DNA of 53,354 nt, from NCBI GenBank assembly GCA_015232555.1, contig JADFZJ010000028.1, positions 1 through 53,354 of the forward strand, given 5' to 3'. Positions 6,867 through 16,290 of this stretch are shown here, piece after piece. The notes below the pieces were generated by a model, which was not told the DNA's origin, ran no database searches, and saw nothing but the letters and a program-made list of their open reading frames with translations. The DNA comes from Desulfamplus sp. (GTDB lineage Bacteria; Desulfobacterota; Desulfobacteria; Desulfobacterales; Desulfobacteraceae). A program made the translations under genes and the position numbers. Positions within the stretch are counted from its first letter, which is position 1; the number at the start of each line of letters is the position of its first letter.

Positions 6867-8837
6867 ATGACAGAAGTAAGGATACTGCCTGAGATTATAG
6901 CCAACAAAATCGCAGCCGGTGAAGTAGTAGAACGTCCCGCCTCTGTAGTAAAAGAGCTTGTGGAAAATTCTCTTGATGCAGAAGCAAAGAGAATATCAAT
7001 TGAGATTCAGAAAGGGGGAAGTGATCTTATAAGAATATCTGATGATGGTCATGGAATGTCCCGCGAAAATGCCCTTATGTCAATTCAGAGACATGCCACA
7101 AGCAAGATTGTCAACGATGATGATCTATTTTCAATCAAAACATTTGGATTTAGGGGGGAAGCTCTACCATCTATAGCATCTGTATCTCAGTTTTCCTTGA
7201 TCACAAGAGATGCTCAATCAGAGTCTGGTACAAGAATTGATATCAGTGGTGGAAAATTGATGGATGTTTCTGAAATAGGAGCACCTATCGGTACCATGAT
7301 TGAAGTTAAAAACCTCTATTTTAATACACCTGCCCGCAGAAAATTCCTTAAAACAGTCAATACAGAGATGGGACATATTGCAGATTCTGTTGCTGCATTT
7401 GCTCTTTCTTCCTCGCATGTTCAATTGCGACTTATTCACAATGGTCGTAATGTAAAACATTTTTCCGAATCTGATGATCTTCTCTCAAGAGTTGGGATGG
7501 TTCTAAATACAGATACTATTAATGAACTCTACTCAATTGATTCGGCAGAAAATGAATACTCTAAAAATAAAGGGGTTTGTATAACAGGATATATTACAAA
7601 ACCTTCAGTATCAAGAAACTCTTCTAACAATATTCTTCTGTTTGTAAATAAACGTATGATATCCGATAGAGCCTTAGTCTCTGCAATACTAAATGGGTAC
7701 AAGGGCAGGCTAATGAAGGGGCAGTTTCCAATGGCTGTCCTCTTTATTTATATCCCTTTTGATCAGGTGGATGTTAATGTTCATCCTGCAAAACTTCAGG
7801 TGAGGTTTGCCAATCAGAGCTTAGTATTCGGGGCAGTTGTAAATGCTGTTCACAATGCACTATATCATGGCGAAATAAACTACCATAGTAATGAAATAAA
7901 AGAGAATGATGTAAAAGAGGATGTAGCCAATACTTTAATCAATGATAATCCTTATTTCTCAAGCCCATTAATCATCAATAGAGAGGCGAAGCAGTTAAGC
8001 ACTAAACATAGTGAAGATATCTTTGAAGTTCATGAATATTTACTAAAACCTGCGGAACCTGAGTATATTGATAAATTAAAACCCGAATATTTTCCACAAT
8101 TAGAACTTCAACAAAAGAATATAAAATTAGATGAGATACAAGCAACTAACTATAACGATAGAACAGAAATTGAATACAAGACAAAATTACAACCAGAATA
8201 CTCTAAGACGACGGTCAAAATCAGCGAGTTTAGCATAATCGGTCAGTTTGCAAATACCTATATTATAGCTGAATCAAAAGATGAAATGGTGTTAATAGAT
8301 CAACATGCGGCACATGAGAGGGTGGTTTATGAGAGGCTCAAAAAAAGATCAGAGGGATTTAAATCACCTTCACAGGATTTGATTGTGCCTGAAATTGTTG
8401 AATTTAACTATAGAGAGGCTGCTCTGTTAGAAAGGTTAATACCTCAGCTTGCCAGTGTAGGAATTGCGATTGAACCATTTGGAGGTAGAAGTTTTGTCGT
8501 TAAATCTGTGCCTTCAATAATAGATGGCAAATCGATAAATACTATACTCAAAGATATTGTTGATTTGGGAGAAGATAGTATATGTTCAGAAAATAATAAA
8601 AGTATAAATAATAATATTTTACATAATGGCATAAGCCTATGGCTTGATAATATATTAATACTTATGGCTTGCCACAGTGCTATAAGGGCAAATCATCAAC
8701 TTAATTCAATGGAGATGTCTCAACTACTTGCTGACCTTGAAAGGTGTGATAACCCATACCATTGCCCACATGGGAGACCTACCATTATATCTTTTAGTAA
8801 GAAAGAGCTGGAGAAGCGGTTTAAAAGGATTGGATAA
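6867..8837 (+). CDS. mutL: DNA mismatch repair endonuclease MutL
   Basis: A 656-aa GHKL ATPase that links MutS mismatch recognition to strand incision. N-terminal motifs are intact: NKIAAGEVVERPASVVKELVENSLDA (residues about 11-36, motif I), SDDGHGM (motif II) and GFRGEALPSI (motif III). A variable, Glu/Asn/Lys-rich linker spans about 340-455. The C-terminal dimerisation domain carries DQHAAHERVVYE starting at residue 478, which fits the DQHA(X)2E(X)4E metal-dependent nicking motif of MutL from bacteria lacking MutH. The accessory motifs ACHSAIRA and CPHGRP are also present. This should therefore be an endonuclease-type MutL. An AAGGAC-like ribosome-binding site precedes the ATG. mutS is not in the window. 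Confidence 0.96.
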   Translation: MTEVRILPEIIANKIAAGEVVERPASVVKELVENSLDAEAKRISIEIQKGGSDLIRISDDGHGMSRENALMSIQRHATSKIVNDDDLFSIKTFGFRGEALPSIASVSQFSLITRDAQSESGTRIDISGGKLMDVSEIGAPIGTMIEVKNLYFNTPARRKFLKTVNTEMGHIADSVAAFALSSSHVQLRLIHNGRNVKHFSESDDLLSRVGMVLNTDTINELYSIDSAENEYSKNKGVCITGYITKPSVSRNSSNNILLFVNKRMISDRALVSAILNGYKGRLMKGQFPMAVLFIYIPFDQVDVNVHPAKLQVRFANQSLVFGAVVNAVHNALYHGEINYHSNEIKENDVKEDVANTLINDNPYFSSPLIINREAKQLSTKHSEDIFEVHEYLLKPAEPEYIDKLKPEYFPQLELQQKNIKLDEIQATNYNDRTEIEYKTKLQPEYSKTTVKISEFSIIGQFANTYIIAESKDEMVLIDQHAAHERVVYERLKKRSEGFKSPSQDLIVPEIVEFNYREAALLERLIPQLASVGIAIEPFGGRSFVVKSVPSIIDGKSINTILKDIVDLGEDSICSENNKSINNNILHNGISLWLDNILILMACHSAIRANHQLNSMEMSQLLADLERCDNPYHCPHGRPTIISFSKKELEKRFKRIG

Positions 8838-8904
8838 TATCTTGTGCAATTATGAAATTTGCATTTTCAAGACAAAAATAAATCCATTACACGCTAAAAA
8901 ACAT

Positions 8905-8940
8905 TAAAAAAAAAAGGGACTGATTTCTCAGCCCCCTTTC
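8905..8940 (-). terminator. Terminator between mutL and porin (convergent)
   Basis: An interrupted hairpin (GGGACTGA / TCAGCCCC, with one A-C mismatch) has an A-rich left flank at 8905-8915, giving a run of Ts on the minus strand. It lies 40 bp past the end of the minus-strand porin gene and can terminate that transcript. The plus-strand T tract is short. Confidence 0.6.
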
Positions 8941-8980
8941 TACTAGCTTATTACTTTATATTTGCTACAGTTGGTTCAGA

Positions 8981-10270
8981 TTAGAATTTAATAGCAAGCT
9001 GGCTAACAAGAACTTTCTGTGCTTCGAGTTGAAGATCTAAAGAGTCATCAACATCTATATCTGTATAAAGATAGGTAAGCCACAACTCTGTATTAGTAGC
9101 AATTGTGTACTTCATCCATACGTTACAAGATATTGCTGAAGCATCAGCATCTATAGTGTTTACTACAATATCTTCCTCTGGCTGCAAATAGGCGAACTTT
9201 GCACCAAGTGAGAAAATATCCATTGGGCTATATTTTGCCTGGAATAAAATACCCTGCACTCCGCTGCTGTCCTGTAAAATTTCAAAAGGATCAAATACGT
9301 CAACAAAACAATATCCATTCAATTCACCAGCAAAAGGAGTATTCATATCCATAGGACCAAATGTGTCTCCCCATTTGTTGAAGTAAGAATATTGCATCTC
9401 ATTATCATCTGGATCAGCACCTAAAGCATAAACAAGCTCTGCACCAATGTTTACACCAGCAGCAACATCAGCATATCCACCAAGAAAGAACTGTGTACCC
9501 ATATAGTCTGTATCACCATCATTGGTATCACCAGTTGCAAAATCAAGCTCACTTAACAGAGTTATAGCTCCAAGTTTAGCAGAACCCTGAATACCGGCCA
9601 TAATCGGAGAGTTGTCTGTATCTGTACCATCATTAAGCCCAGCAACAAAAACATTACCTGTGAAAGCATCACAAGTATAGTTCACGTTAAGAGCATAAAA
9701 ATCTTGATCTTCTGAGTCAACTTTTACATCATTATCATCTATAAGACCTGTATCTTCGCTAATTTTTGCGTAGAGAACACTTGTTACAACTGGTGCAAAA
9801 TTAAGATCAAACTTAAAACCAGTAGCATTGGCATCAAGAACCTGATTCACACCTAAACCCATATACTGCTGTCCAGCTCTCAAACTCCACCACTCCTGTT
9901 TGATATCAACAAATGCTCTGTCAACATCAATCGTGTTTGTAAAGGCTTTTCTTGGACGGGCTGCACTACCTGCAACAATTGCACCATCATTCACGAATCC
10001 ACCACCAGTATAATCTGAACCCCAAACACCTTCACCCCAGTCTGCTCTAAGTTGAATGCTGACATTATCAGCTACATTGATTTTTGTACCCATTCTAAGT
10101 CTTTGATCAAAATAACTGGAATCTGCATTATTAGTGTAATTCTGGCTGCTTATATCCCAACCACGAACACGAAACTCACCAGACAGATTAACTCTATCAT
10201 CTGCATACACAGGTGCAATAAACATTACTGCACATACAACCGCTATAAAAAGTATTGTAAATCTCTTCAT
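8981..10270 (-). CDS. Outer-membrane beta-barrel porin
   Basis: A 429-aa exported protein. I placed the start at the ATG complementary to 10268-10270 because it is preceded by AGGAGG and opens a clean signal peptide (MKRFTILFIAVVCAVMFIAPVYA, cleavage after AYA). The frame is open for another 19 codons upstream. The mature protein has alternating-residue strands typical of a 16-18-stranded barrel (SGEFRVRGW, QRLRMGTKINV, VSIQLRADWGEG, VDIKQEWWSLRAG) with acidic loops rich in Asp/Asn, and ends in ...LAIKF with the terminal Phe recognised by BamA. It resembles general or alginate-export-type porins of Desulfobacterota. Its N-terminal strands resemble those of the porin at 14561, with which it brackets two FG-GAP proteins. 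Confidence 0.85.
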   Translation of the reverse strand: MKRFTILFIAVVCAVMFIAPVYADDRVNLSGEFRVRGWDISSQNYTNNADSSYFDQRLRMGTKINVADNVSIQLRADWGEGVWGSDYTGGGFVNDGAIVAGSAARPRKAFTNTIDVDRAFVDIKQEWWSLRAGQQYMGLGVNQVLDANATGFKFDLNFAPVVTSVLYAKISEDTGLIDDNDVKVDSEDQDFYALNVNYTCDAFTGNVFVAGLNDGTDTDNSPIMAGIQGSAKLGAITLLSELDFATGDTNDGDTDYMGTQFFLGGYADVAAGVNIGAELVYALGADPDDNEMQYSYFNKWGDTFGPMDMNTPFAGELNGYCFVDVFDPFEILQDSSGVQGILFQAKYSPMDIFSLGAKFAYLQPEEDIVVNTIDADASAISCNVWMKYTIATNTELWLTYLYTDIDVDDSLDLQLEAQKVLVSQLAIKF

Positions 10271-10455
10271 CTCTTTTGTTTTCCTCCTACAAAAAACAAA
10301 TAATATTGTTTTAATTTTAATTAACAAACCCTTAACACAATTTCAAATTACATCTCTTTATCTCTTTAAAGTTATATTTTTTGGCTGCACCTCCTTTCTT
10401 TTTTTATTGTATTTTTAACAAAAAAACTCTTTCTTCTTTTAACAATTTCCGTGTA

Positions 10456-10484
10456 GCGATATCAACATTAAAAGTCCATGTCAA
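10456..10484 (-). promoter_or_regulatory. Possible promoter of the 8981-10270 porin
   Basis: Minus-strand TTGACA (10479-10484), 17 bp, then TATCGC (10456-10461). The -35 is consensus and the -10 is weak. The leader to the porin ATG would be about 180 nt. The rest of 10271-10573 is AT-rich without a visible gene. Confidence 0.45.
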
Positions 10485-10573
10485 GCATTAATAAAAATTT
10501 AATATTAATAAAATTCATTTTATAAAAAAAACGGTTTTCACCATAAAGTCTGTCATTTAGGCAATAGTAAATG

Positions 10574-12340
10574 TTACTGCATCAATTCATAAGCGGTTAT
10601 TACACTTTCAGAATCTGAAAATGTTGATATAGAGTCTTTTATAACATTAGCAATAACAAGTTCTTTAGAACCGTCATTATCAAAATCGCTAATTATAAAG
10701 TCACTCACTCTGCCAGTTTGTTCTGGAGTTGACCACTGCAATGTTAATCCTGTGTTGTTCCAAAAACTACAATTTATAACTCCTTTGCTGTATCTTTTAA
10801 ATTTGCTTAAATATCCGCCTGTAATATCACTGTTTGATGCGTAAAGAATCTCTATATTTCCATCTCCATTTATATCAGCAGACCTTACAGAGCAGGGAAA
10901 GTATTCAAACTCATCATCGTCTTTAGGAGTCTCTTTAGGTAGTTTAAAATAGTTCATATTACCGCCTGTTCTGTTCAGGTCTCTCCAAATTGAACCTCCA
11001 TTATTGCTAAAAACAGTCAGGTGTTCAGCATCATCATAAGCTACGACCATAGGATTGCTATCTCCTGAGATATCTTCAAACATAGCACCAAGAACATTTG
11101 CCTTGCCAGCTTCAAGAATCTGCTCTGACTGAACATATCTTTCACCATCCCAAACCATTTTATATATTGGAGAGTCGTAAATATTATATTTTCCTGATCT
11201 CTGTTTCTGCCCTAAAAGTATTTTACCTTCACTTTTTGTATCAATAATAGAGAAATACCAAGGATTGTTTTTAACAATCTCAACATATTGAGAACCATTA
11301 TATTCAATCACAAAAGAGCTTGGCATATTTTTATCAGCGTTTAAGGTGGAAACAAAAATCTCTTCTACGCCATTATTGTTGATATCGCCCACCCCAACTG
11401 CGATATATGTCAAAAGTCTGTTTTTTGGAGTTTCTGTTACTTTTACAAATTGGTTGCCTGAAAATCTATAAATATAAACTGAGCTATCAGATATAAAAAC
11501 TGTTTCCATAATGTTATCTTTGTCAGTATCTCCCACAGCTATTCCAGTAATAAGATGTTTAAATATAGGGCTTTGCCATGTACCTGTGCCGCCCCTCACG
11601 CTGTTGGTTACAGAAAACTCTGGATTTGGGCTTTTTGCTGAATCTGTATTTTGTAGCTGTCCATTTGACTGAGAAGCAGATGGTCTGATAACAAAGTTAG
11701 AATTAAGCTTTTGTTGTCCTGCATGAGCTGGTGATGCTGGTTGTGAAAGGGAGGAAGACGGGGCAGTGGCAACAATATTTACATTAGACTGTATTGACTG
11801 TTGTGGCTCTGTGGCTGCTGTAGCTCCAAATTTGTTAAAAACTGTTTCATTAATAGTTGTAGCAAACTGATTGATAGCAGGAATAACACCGCCTAACTCA
11901 TTAATTTGTTTAAAAAAAGATATTGGTGCACTCTTCCCTGAAATATCAACGAGTTTTGAATCAATACTTGTACCGTTGCCTATAACAGTTACACTGCCGT
12001 AAATTACAAAATCTGCTTTAAGCTCTCCCCCGACAAGCAGAGCAAAACTCTCTCCAGTAAACCCTTTAATACCTTCTACTGCTTTCTGGACACTCTCTTT
12101 GTCAATTACCCTTACCTGATCTTTGAACGAGAGGCGTGAAGCGAGCATGTCTTGAATACCCTTTTTCAAAAAATCAAGATTCTGTTCAGCGTTGATATCA
12201 AAAGGTAATACAGCAATCTGTAGTGTTTCTGAGTATGCTAAAGGTGATTGGTAAAAATATGAAATAGAGAAGATAACTACTGTAATTAAAATAAAGGAAA
12301 ATTTGGATAGCATGCTAATTATTTGAGTTAGTTTTTTCAA
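10574..12340 (-). CDS. Exported TolB-N/FlgO-like plus FG-GAP (VCBS-type) repeat protein
   Basis: A 588-aa secreted protein. The start is taken as the TTG complementary to 12338-12340 because CAGGAG lies 6 nt upstream; the ATG 36 nt further upstream has no ribosome-binding site. A signal/anchor segment (about 9-37) precedes an alpha/beta domain (about 40-175) resembling the TolB N-terminal/FlgO/CsgG fold: IAVLPFDINAEQNL...LASRLS...ADFVIYGSVTV. A Ser/Gln-rich linker (about 185-245) leads to a C-terminal beta-propeller made of FG-GAP repeats with calcium-type loops: GDTDKDNIMETVFI, GDINNNGVEEIFVS, ADINGDGNIEILYAS, DFDNDGSKELVIAN. The paralogue is divergently encoded at 12599. Function unknown; a periplasmic or outer-membrane-associated binding scaffold is likely. 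Confidence 0.75.
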   Translation of the reverse strand: MKKLTQIISMLSKFSFILITVVIFSISYFYQSPLAYSETLQIAVLPFDINAEQNLDFLKKGIQDMLASRLSFKDQVRVIDKESVQKAVEGIKGFTGESFALLVGGELKADFVIYGSVTVIGNGTSIDSKLVDISGKSAPISFFKQINELGGVIPAINQFATTINETVFNKFGATAATEPQQSIQSNVNIVATAPSSSLSQPASPAHAGQQKLNSNFVIRPSASQSNGQLQNTDSAKSPNPEFSVTNSVRGGTGTWQSPIFKHLITGIAVGDTDKDNIMETVFISDSSVYIYRFSGNQFVKVTETPKNRLLTYIAVGVGDINNNGVEEIFVSTLNADKNMPSSFVIEYNGSQYVEIVKNNPWYFSIIDTKSEGKILLGQKQRSGKYNIYDSPIYKMVWDGERYVQSEQILEAGKANVLGAMFEDISGDSNPMVVAYDDAEHLTVFSNNGGSIWRDLNRTGGNMNYFKLPKETPKDDDEFEYFPCSVRSADINGDGNIEILYASNSDITGGYLSKFKRYSKGVINCSFWNNTGLTLQWSTPEQTGRVSDFIISDFDNDGSKELVIANVIKDSISTFSDSESVITAYELMQ

Positions 12341-12598
12341 CGCTTTCTCCTGATTGATTCTACTATTGCACAACATTGTCTTATTTTATAAAATTCAAAA
12401 GGGGCTACAAACAATAAAATGACATTCTAATGATAGATAGATAATTTGGCAAGGGATAATTTGGACAAAAATATTTTTGATTATCTATTTCATTTATAGT
12501 TTATTGACTTTTACTATTCTATTATATAGTGTCGAACTTCATTTATTTATGGTTTGAATAATAACAACTTTGATCAAAATTTTTTGAGAGACAAATCA

Positions 12599-14353
12599 AT
12601 GCAAAAATACCGTTTTAAACCTTATCATTCATATATCCTTAATAGTTTATATTGTTTTATAACTCTATTCCTTATAAACATGCCGCTAACTTCTAATACT
12701 CTTGCAGATACCTCAAACATCCAGATAGATTCAACAGTGAAAACAGTTGCTGTATTTGCGTTTGAAGTTATTTCCAAGGAAGATAACAGTTTTATCGGAA
12801 AAGGAATGGGTAAGATGCTTTGCAGCAGGATAGGTTCTGATAACACCATTCAGGTAAAATGTATGGATGGTCTGCCGTCAGCCTATGGTCTTGATCTGAG
12901 CGGTTCATCAATGGCTGGAAAAACAGCAGGCATCGCTCAACTCAATGGTGTGGATTATATTCTTGCAGGCACAGTAACCATTGCAGGAGATAGTGTAAGC
13001 AGTGATGCAAGGCTTATTGAAGTGCTACGCCCTGAACAGGTGAAATTTATAAATGCTTCAGGCACAGGGGTAGATGATATTATGAACCACGCTTCTGCTA
13101 TATCAGAAAAGGTTCAATTTGCCATTACAGGCAACACCACTCAAACACAAATGGACAGTCAAGCCATTCAGAGCACTTCTCCTATTCATCCAATGGCAGG
13201 AGCATTTAAAAAGAGCAGCGAACAGCCAACAACATTACAAAATAAGGGAGTTATCTCACCATTAAACGTGAGTAAGAAAGAAATAGAGAGAACTTCTGCT
13301 ATATCCTCTTTCCACTCGTCAATTTTACTCAATCGTAAATTTGATATGGAGATAAGAGGAATTGCAACATCAGATATTGATGGAGATGCACGATTGGATA
13401 TGGTTGTTATGGATGACCACGCAATTTCGTTTTTCAGTTTTGAGAACAATAACCTTGTGAAAAAAAGCGAGTATAGCTCTCCTTATTATAACAAAAATAT
13501 CTCTATTGATGCTCTTGATCTAAATGGCAATGGGAGAAGCGAACTATTTATCACCTCACTTGGTAAAAATAACTATCTTAAATCATATATTATAGAATGG
13601 AACGGAAGAGAATTTGAGACGATTATAAAAAATGTTGAATGGTATTTCAGGGTTGTTGCTTTTAATGGAAAATATAGTTTAGCAGGACAACAGCGGGGAC
13701 ATGACGAAATCTTTTTAGGTTCTATTTATGCTCTTGATTTGAGTGGCAACAAAATTATCAAAAATGGGCAGATAGGTGTTGAAAAAGGTAACTTTGATAT
13801 ATTTAGTTTTGCTCCTATATCCGCTTCTGCATTTATGACAAATAAAGTGGGCAGCACCATTGCTAATCATCCTTATATTATATGGTTCGACAGATCAGGC
13901 TTTCTTAACCTTGGAGACGAGTGGGGGGCAAGAGAGTGGAAAAGCCCGCAATCCTTTGGCTCAACTGCTATGTTTATTGAGCAAGATAAAGGCAGGGATA
14001 ATTTAAAAGAGAGAGTTTATATAAATAGTCGGATATTTACAGGAGATATTGATAATGATGGTATTGCTGAGATTATAACTGCCAGCAATTCTGATATGGC
14101 AAAAGGATATTTGTCAGGATACAGAAAATTCAACCAGGGCAATATTCAGGTTATGGCATGGAAAGACGGTTCAATGGTAGATATCTGGAAAGGGAATCCT
14201 GCTACAGGTTATATTTCTGACTTTAATATTATGGATATGGATGGAGACTCTTATCCAGAGCTTATATATTCAGTTGTCACCGATACAGGAATAGTTATGA
14301 ATAGCTCACACAGCACAATTTTTATTGAAAAGATTGTTGACTTGCATAAATAA
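12599..14353 (+). CDS. Exported TolB-N/FlgO-like plus FG-GAP repeat protein (paralogue)
   Basis: A 584-aa paralogue of the preceding gene, divergently transcribed across 258 bp. I prefer ATG 12599 (weak GAGAG upstream) to a TTG at 12554, because it starts close to the hydrophobic export segment (about 13-36, ending TSNTLADTS). The order is the same: TolB-N-like domain (VKTVAVFAFEVIS...LNGVDYILAGTVTIAG, about 48-170), Ser/Gln-rich linker, then FG-GAP repeats with SDIDGDARLDMVV, LDLNGNGRSELFIT, GDIDNDGIAEIITAS and MDMDGDSYPELIYS. Shared phrases such as KSYIIEWNG / SFVIEYNG and ITASNSDMAKGYLSGYRK / LYASNSDITGGYLSKFKR show common ancestry. A weak promoter-like pair (TTGACT 12504, TATAGT 12525, 15-bp spacer) lies upstream. 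Confidence 0.75.
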   Translation: MQKYRFKPYHSYILNSLYCFITLFLINMPLTSNTLADTSNIQIDSTVKTVAVFAFEVISKEDNSFIGKGMGKMLCSRIGSDNTIQVKCMDGLPSAYGLDLSGSSMAGKTAGIAQLNGVDYILAGTVTIAGDSVSSDARLIEVLRPEQVKFINASGTGVDDIMNHASAISEKVQFAITGNTTQTQMDSQAIQSTSPIHPMAGAFKKSSEQPTTLQNKGVISPLNVSKKEIERTSAISSFHSSILLNRKFDMEIRGIATSDIDGDARLDMVVMDDHAISFFSFENNNLVKKSEYSSPYYNKNISIDALDLNGNGRSELFITSLGKNNYLKSYIIEWNGREFETIIKNVEWYFRVVAFNGKYSLAGQQRGHDEIFLGSIYALDLSGNKIIKNGQIGVEKGNFDIFSFAPISASAFMTNKVGSTIANHPYIIWFDRSGFLNLGDEWGAREWKSPQSFGSTAMFIEQDKGRDNLKERVYINSRIFTGDIDNDGIAEIITASNSDMAKGYLSGYRKFNQGNIQVMAWKDGSMVDIWKGNPATGYISDFNIMDMDGDSYPELIYSVVTDTGIVMNSSHSTIFIEKIVDLHK

Positions 14354-14489
14354 CATAGTTTACCTGTAAAAACGCTTGACAACCTTAGTATCCTATGTGT
14401 AAGAGAAAATACTTAATCCTTTTATTATTATAAATTTTCATTCAAGCAGTTCATATCTTTTTGTAATCATATATGTATAGAGGTTATTG

Positions 14490-14495
14490 TATAAT
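14490..14495 (+). promoter_or_regulatory. Possible -10 box for the 14561 porin
   Basis: A perfect TATAAT lies 65 nt before the porin start codon, implying a ~60-nt leader. No clear -35 is present at 16-18 bp, so an activator may be needed, or the match may be chance in AT-rich DNA. Confidence 0.35.
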
Positions 14496-14560
14496 TTGGA
14501 GGCTTTAACCTTTATATTTGTTTTTTAATCTATATTAACCGGGAGAAAAAGGAGAAAAAG

Positions 14561-16180
14561 ATGAAAAAAGTTGTAATGTTTGCTCTATTGAGCGTTTTTG
14601 TTGTGGGTATGTCCATACCCGCATCTGCCCTGGAAACAGATTTCAGCGGCGAATTTTATGTTGAAGGAATTCTCAATTCTGCACCAAACATGCTTGATAG
14701 TGACAACACAAGCGATTACAGACAGATGAGACTGCGTGTTCAGACTGATTTTAAGGTGAGTGACCATTTAAAGCTTACCACACGATTTGATGCTTTAGAA
14801 AAGGTGTTAAGTTCCAAAGATTCTGCTTTTGACAACAATTTAGATGAAGAAAATATCGATTTTGACAGAGCGTATCTCACATACATAAGCCCAATTGGTA
14901 TGTTTGAGGTTGGAAGAATGAAAGGTGTTGTATGGGGCACTACATTCTGTGATGATGAATCTGATACAGACAGAATTAAATACACTGTACCAATTGAGAT
15001 GGGAGAGGGTAAGCTCTATTTGGCAGCAGTGGCTGAAAAAGTAACCGAAAATGACACAATGATAGATGATGATAATGACAAGTATTATTTAGGTGCGGTT
15101 TATAAGACTCAGGAATATTCAACGGGTCTGTTGTCTGCAATGTACAGTTTTAACAAATTTCAGGATCCAGGACAGAAATTTGCTTATGATGCTTTGACAG
15201 ATTCTTATGAAAACAATAAAAACTTATCTTCTTATAGAAATTATCTTGGAACCAACGTTGCACAAGACGAACTACCATCTTATATAGGATGGTATGGAGC
15301 TAATGCAAAGAGTGCTATGACAGCCAAAGCATACGCAGAGGCTGCTGCAAAATATCAGGCTGCTGGTAAACTTCCTGAGGCTCAGGCTGCTGCTCAGGCT
15401 GCTCAAGCTGCTAAAGCAAATATTGCTGCTGATTGGCCCACTAAAGAATTTGCTGCTCAATCAGCTTTGAGCACATTTGCTACAAGAGGCTCAACAAATG
15501 ACGCTAAAGTTTATCTGCTTTCACCATATTTTCAAGGAAAGTTTGGGAATTTGAGCCTTGAGGGCGAGCTTGACTATGTGTTTGGAACTTTAGAGTATGC
15601 TTCATACGAGGATGTTGATGTAGAAGGTTTTGCATATTTTGTTCAGGCTGGTTATGATTTCTCTCCTATTGCTGTTCAAGCTGGTTTTGCACACGCTTCA
15701 GGTGATTCAAACTATTCTGATGATAAAGTAGAGAGCATTGGTTTTGTTTCTCCTGGAGTAGATTGGGAAAAACTCTTTATTCTTAACTCAGATTATCACG
15801 GACTGGAAAGTTCTCTTGGAAATGGAGTGGGTAACCATGTTGGTGCTGGTTTTGCAACTTCTTCAACTGCCATGCTTGACGGTTATCAGATGTTCTATGC
15901 TGGTCTTGACTATTCTATCACAGATGCTATTACTCTCGGTCTAATAGCTGGACTTTCCAAAGCAGATGACGTTCCAGCAGGTGGATATGATGATGATCAG
16001 GGTATTGAGTATGATTTCACATTTACATGGGCTATTACTGACAACCTAACATATAAAGCCATTGCAGCATATCTTGACGGTGGTGACTACTGGACAACCC
16101 GTGCAAGCGGTGGTGTTGTTGATCCTACAGTTGATCCTGAAATTTATGCACTGTTCCATAGATTGACACTTACTTTCTAA
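14561..16180 (+). CDS. Outer-membrane porin with an Ala-rich helical insertion
   Basis: A 539-aa exported barrel protein. The signal peptide MKKVVMFALLSVFVVGMSIPASA is cleaved before LETDFSGEF, with AGGAGA ahead of the start. Barrel strands such as YRQMRLRVQTDFKV, HLKLTTRFDAL and MFEVGRMKGVVWG, and a closing ...FHRLTLTF with terminal Phe, indicate an outer-membrane porin. Residues about 248-305 form an Ala/Gln/Lys-rich amphipathic stretch (AKAYAEAAAKYQAAGKLPEA, then AQAAAQAAQAAKAN) that is unlike barrel sequence and looks like a long helical hairpin inserted in a loop. N-terminal strands resemble the porin at 8981 (SGEF, RLR..., D-FDRAY/VDRAF). It follows the FG-GAP gene by 207 bp and ends in a strong terminator. 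Confidence 0.85.
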   Translation: MKKVVMFALLSVFVVGMSIPASALETDFSGEFYVEGILNSAPNMLDSDNTSDYRQMRLRVQTDFKVSDHLKLTTRFDALEKVLSSKDSAFDNNLDEENIDFDRAYLTYISPIGMFEVGRMKGVVWGTTFCDDESDTDRIKYTVPIEMGEGKLYLAAVAEKVTENDTMIDDDNDKYYLGAVYKTQEYSTGLLSAMYSFNKFQDPGQKFAYDALTDSYENNKNLSSYRNYLGTNVAQDELPSYIGWYGANAKSAMTAKAYAEAAAKYQAAGKLPEAQAAAQAAQAAKANIAADWPTKEFAAQSALSTFATRGSTNDAKVYLLSPYFQGKFGNLSLEGELDYVFGTLEYASYEDVDVEGFAYFVQAGYDFSPIAVQAGFAHASGDSNYSDDKVESIGFVSPGVDWEKLFILNSDYHGLESSLGNGVGNHVGAGFATSSTAMLDGYQMFYAGLDYSITDAITLGLIAGLSKADDVPAGGYDDDQGIEYDFTFTWAITDNLTYKAIAAYLDGGDYWTTRASGGVVDPTVDPEIYALFHRLTLTF

Positions 16181-16239
16181 ACAATCCAATTGAAGATAAT
16201 TTAAGTAATTTTTATAATTGCAAAGAGATATAAAATTTA

Positions 16240-16276
16240 AAGCCTGAGACAGATAATTTCTGTTTCAGGCTTTTTT
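16240..16276 (+). terminator. Terminator after porin
   Basis: A 14-bp stem, 16240-16253 with 16259-16272 (AAGCCTGAGACAGA / TCTGTTTCAGGCTT, one G.U), a 5-nt loop and a T tract. It is placed 60 bp after the porin stop and 15 bp before the end of the convergent stress-protein gene. Flanking A/T runs allow it to work in both directions. Confidence 0.9.
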
Positions 16277-16290
16277 ACCTTTTCACTCCG

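Noticed and set aside
10052-10303. 83-codon plus-strand frame antisense to the porin start
   Set aside because: Its composition (Ile/Thr/Cys/Lys repeats) is that of a reversed signal peptide and beta-barrel coding strand, and it has no ribosome-binding site.
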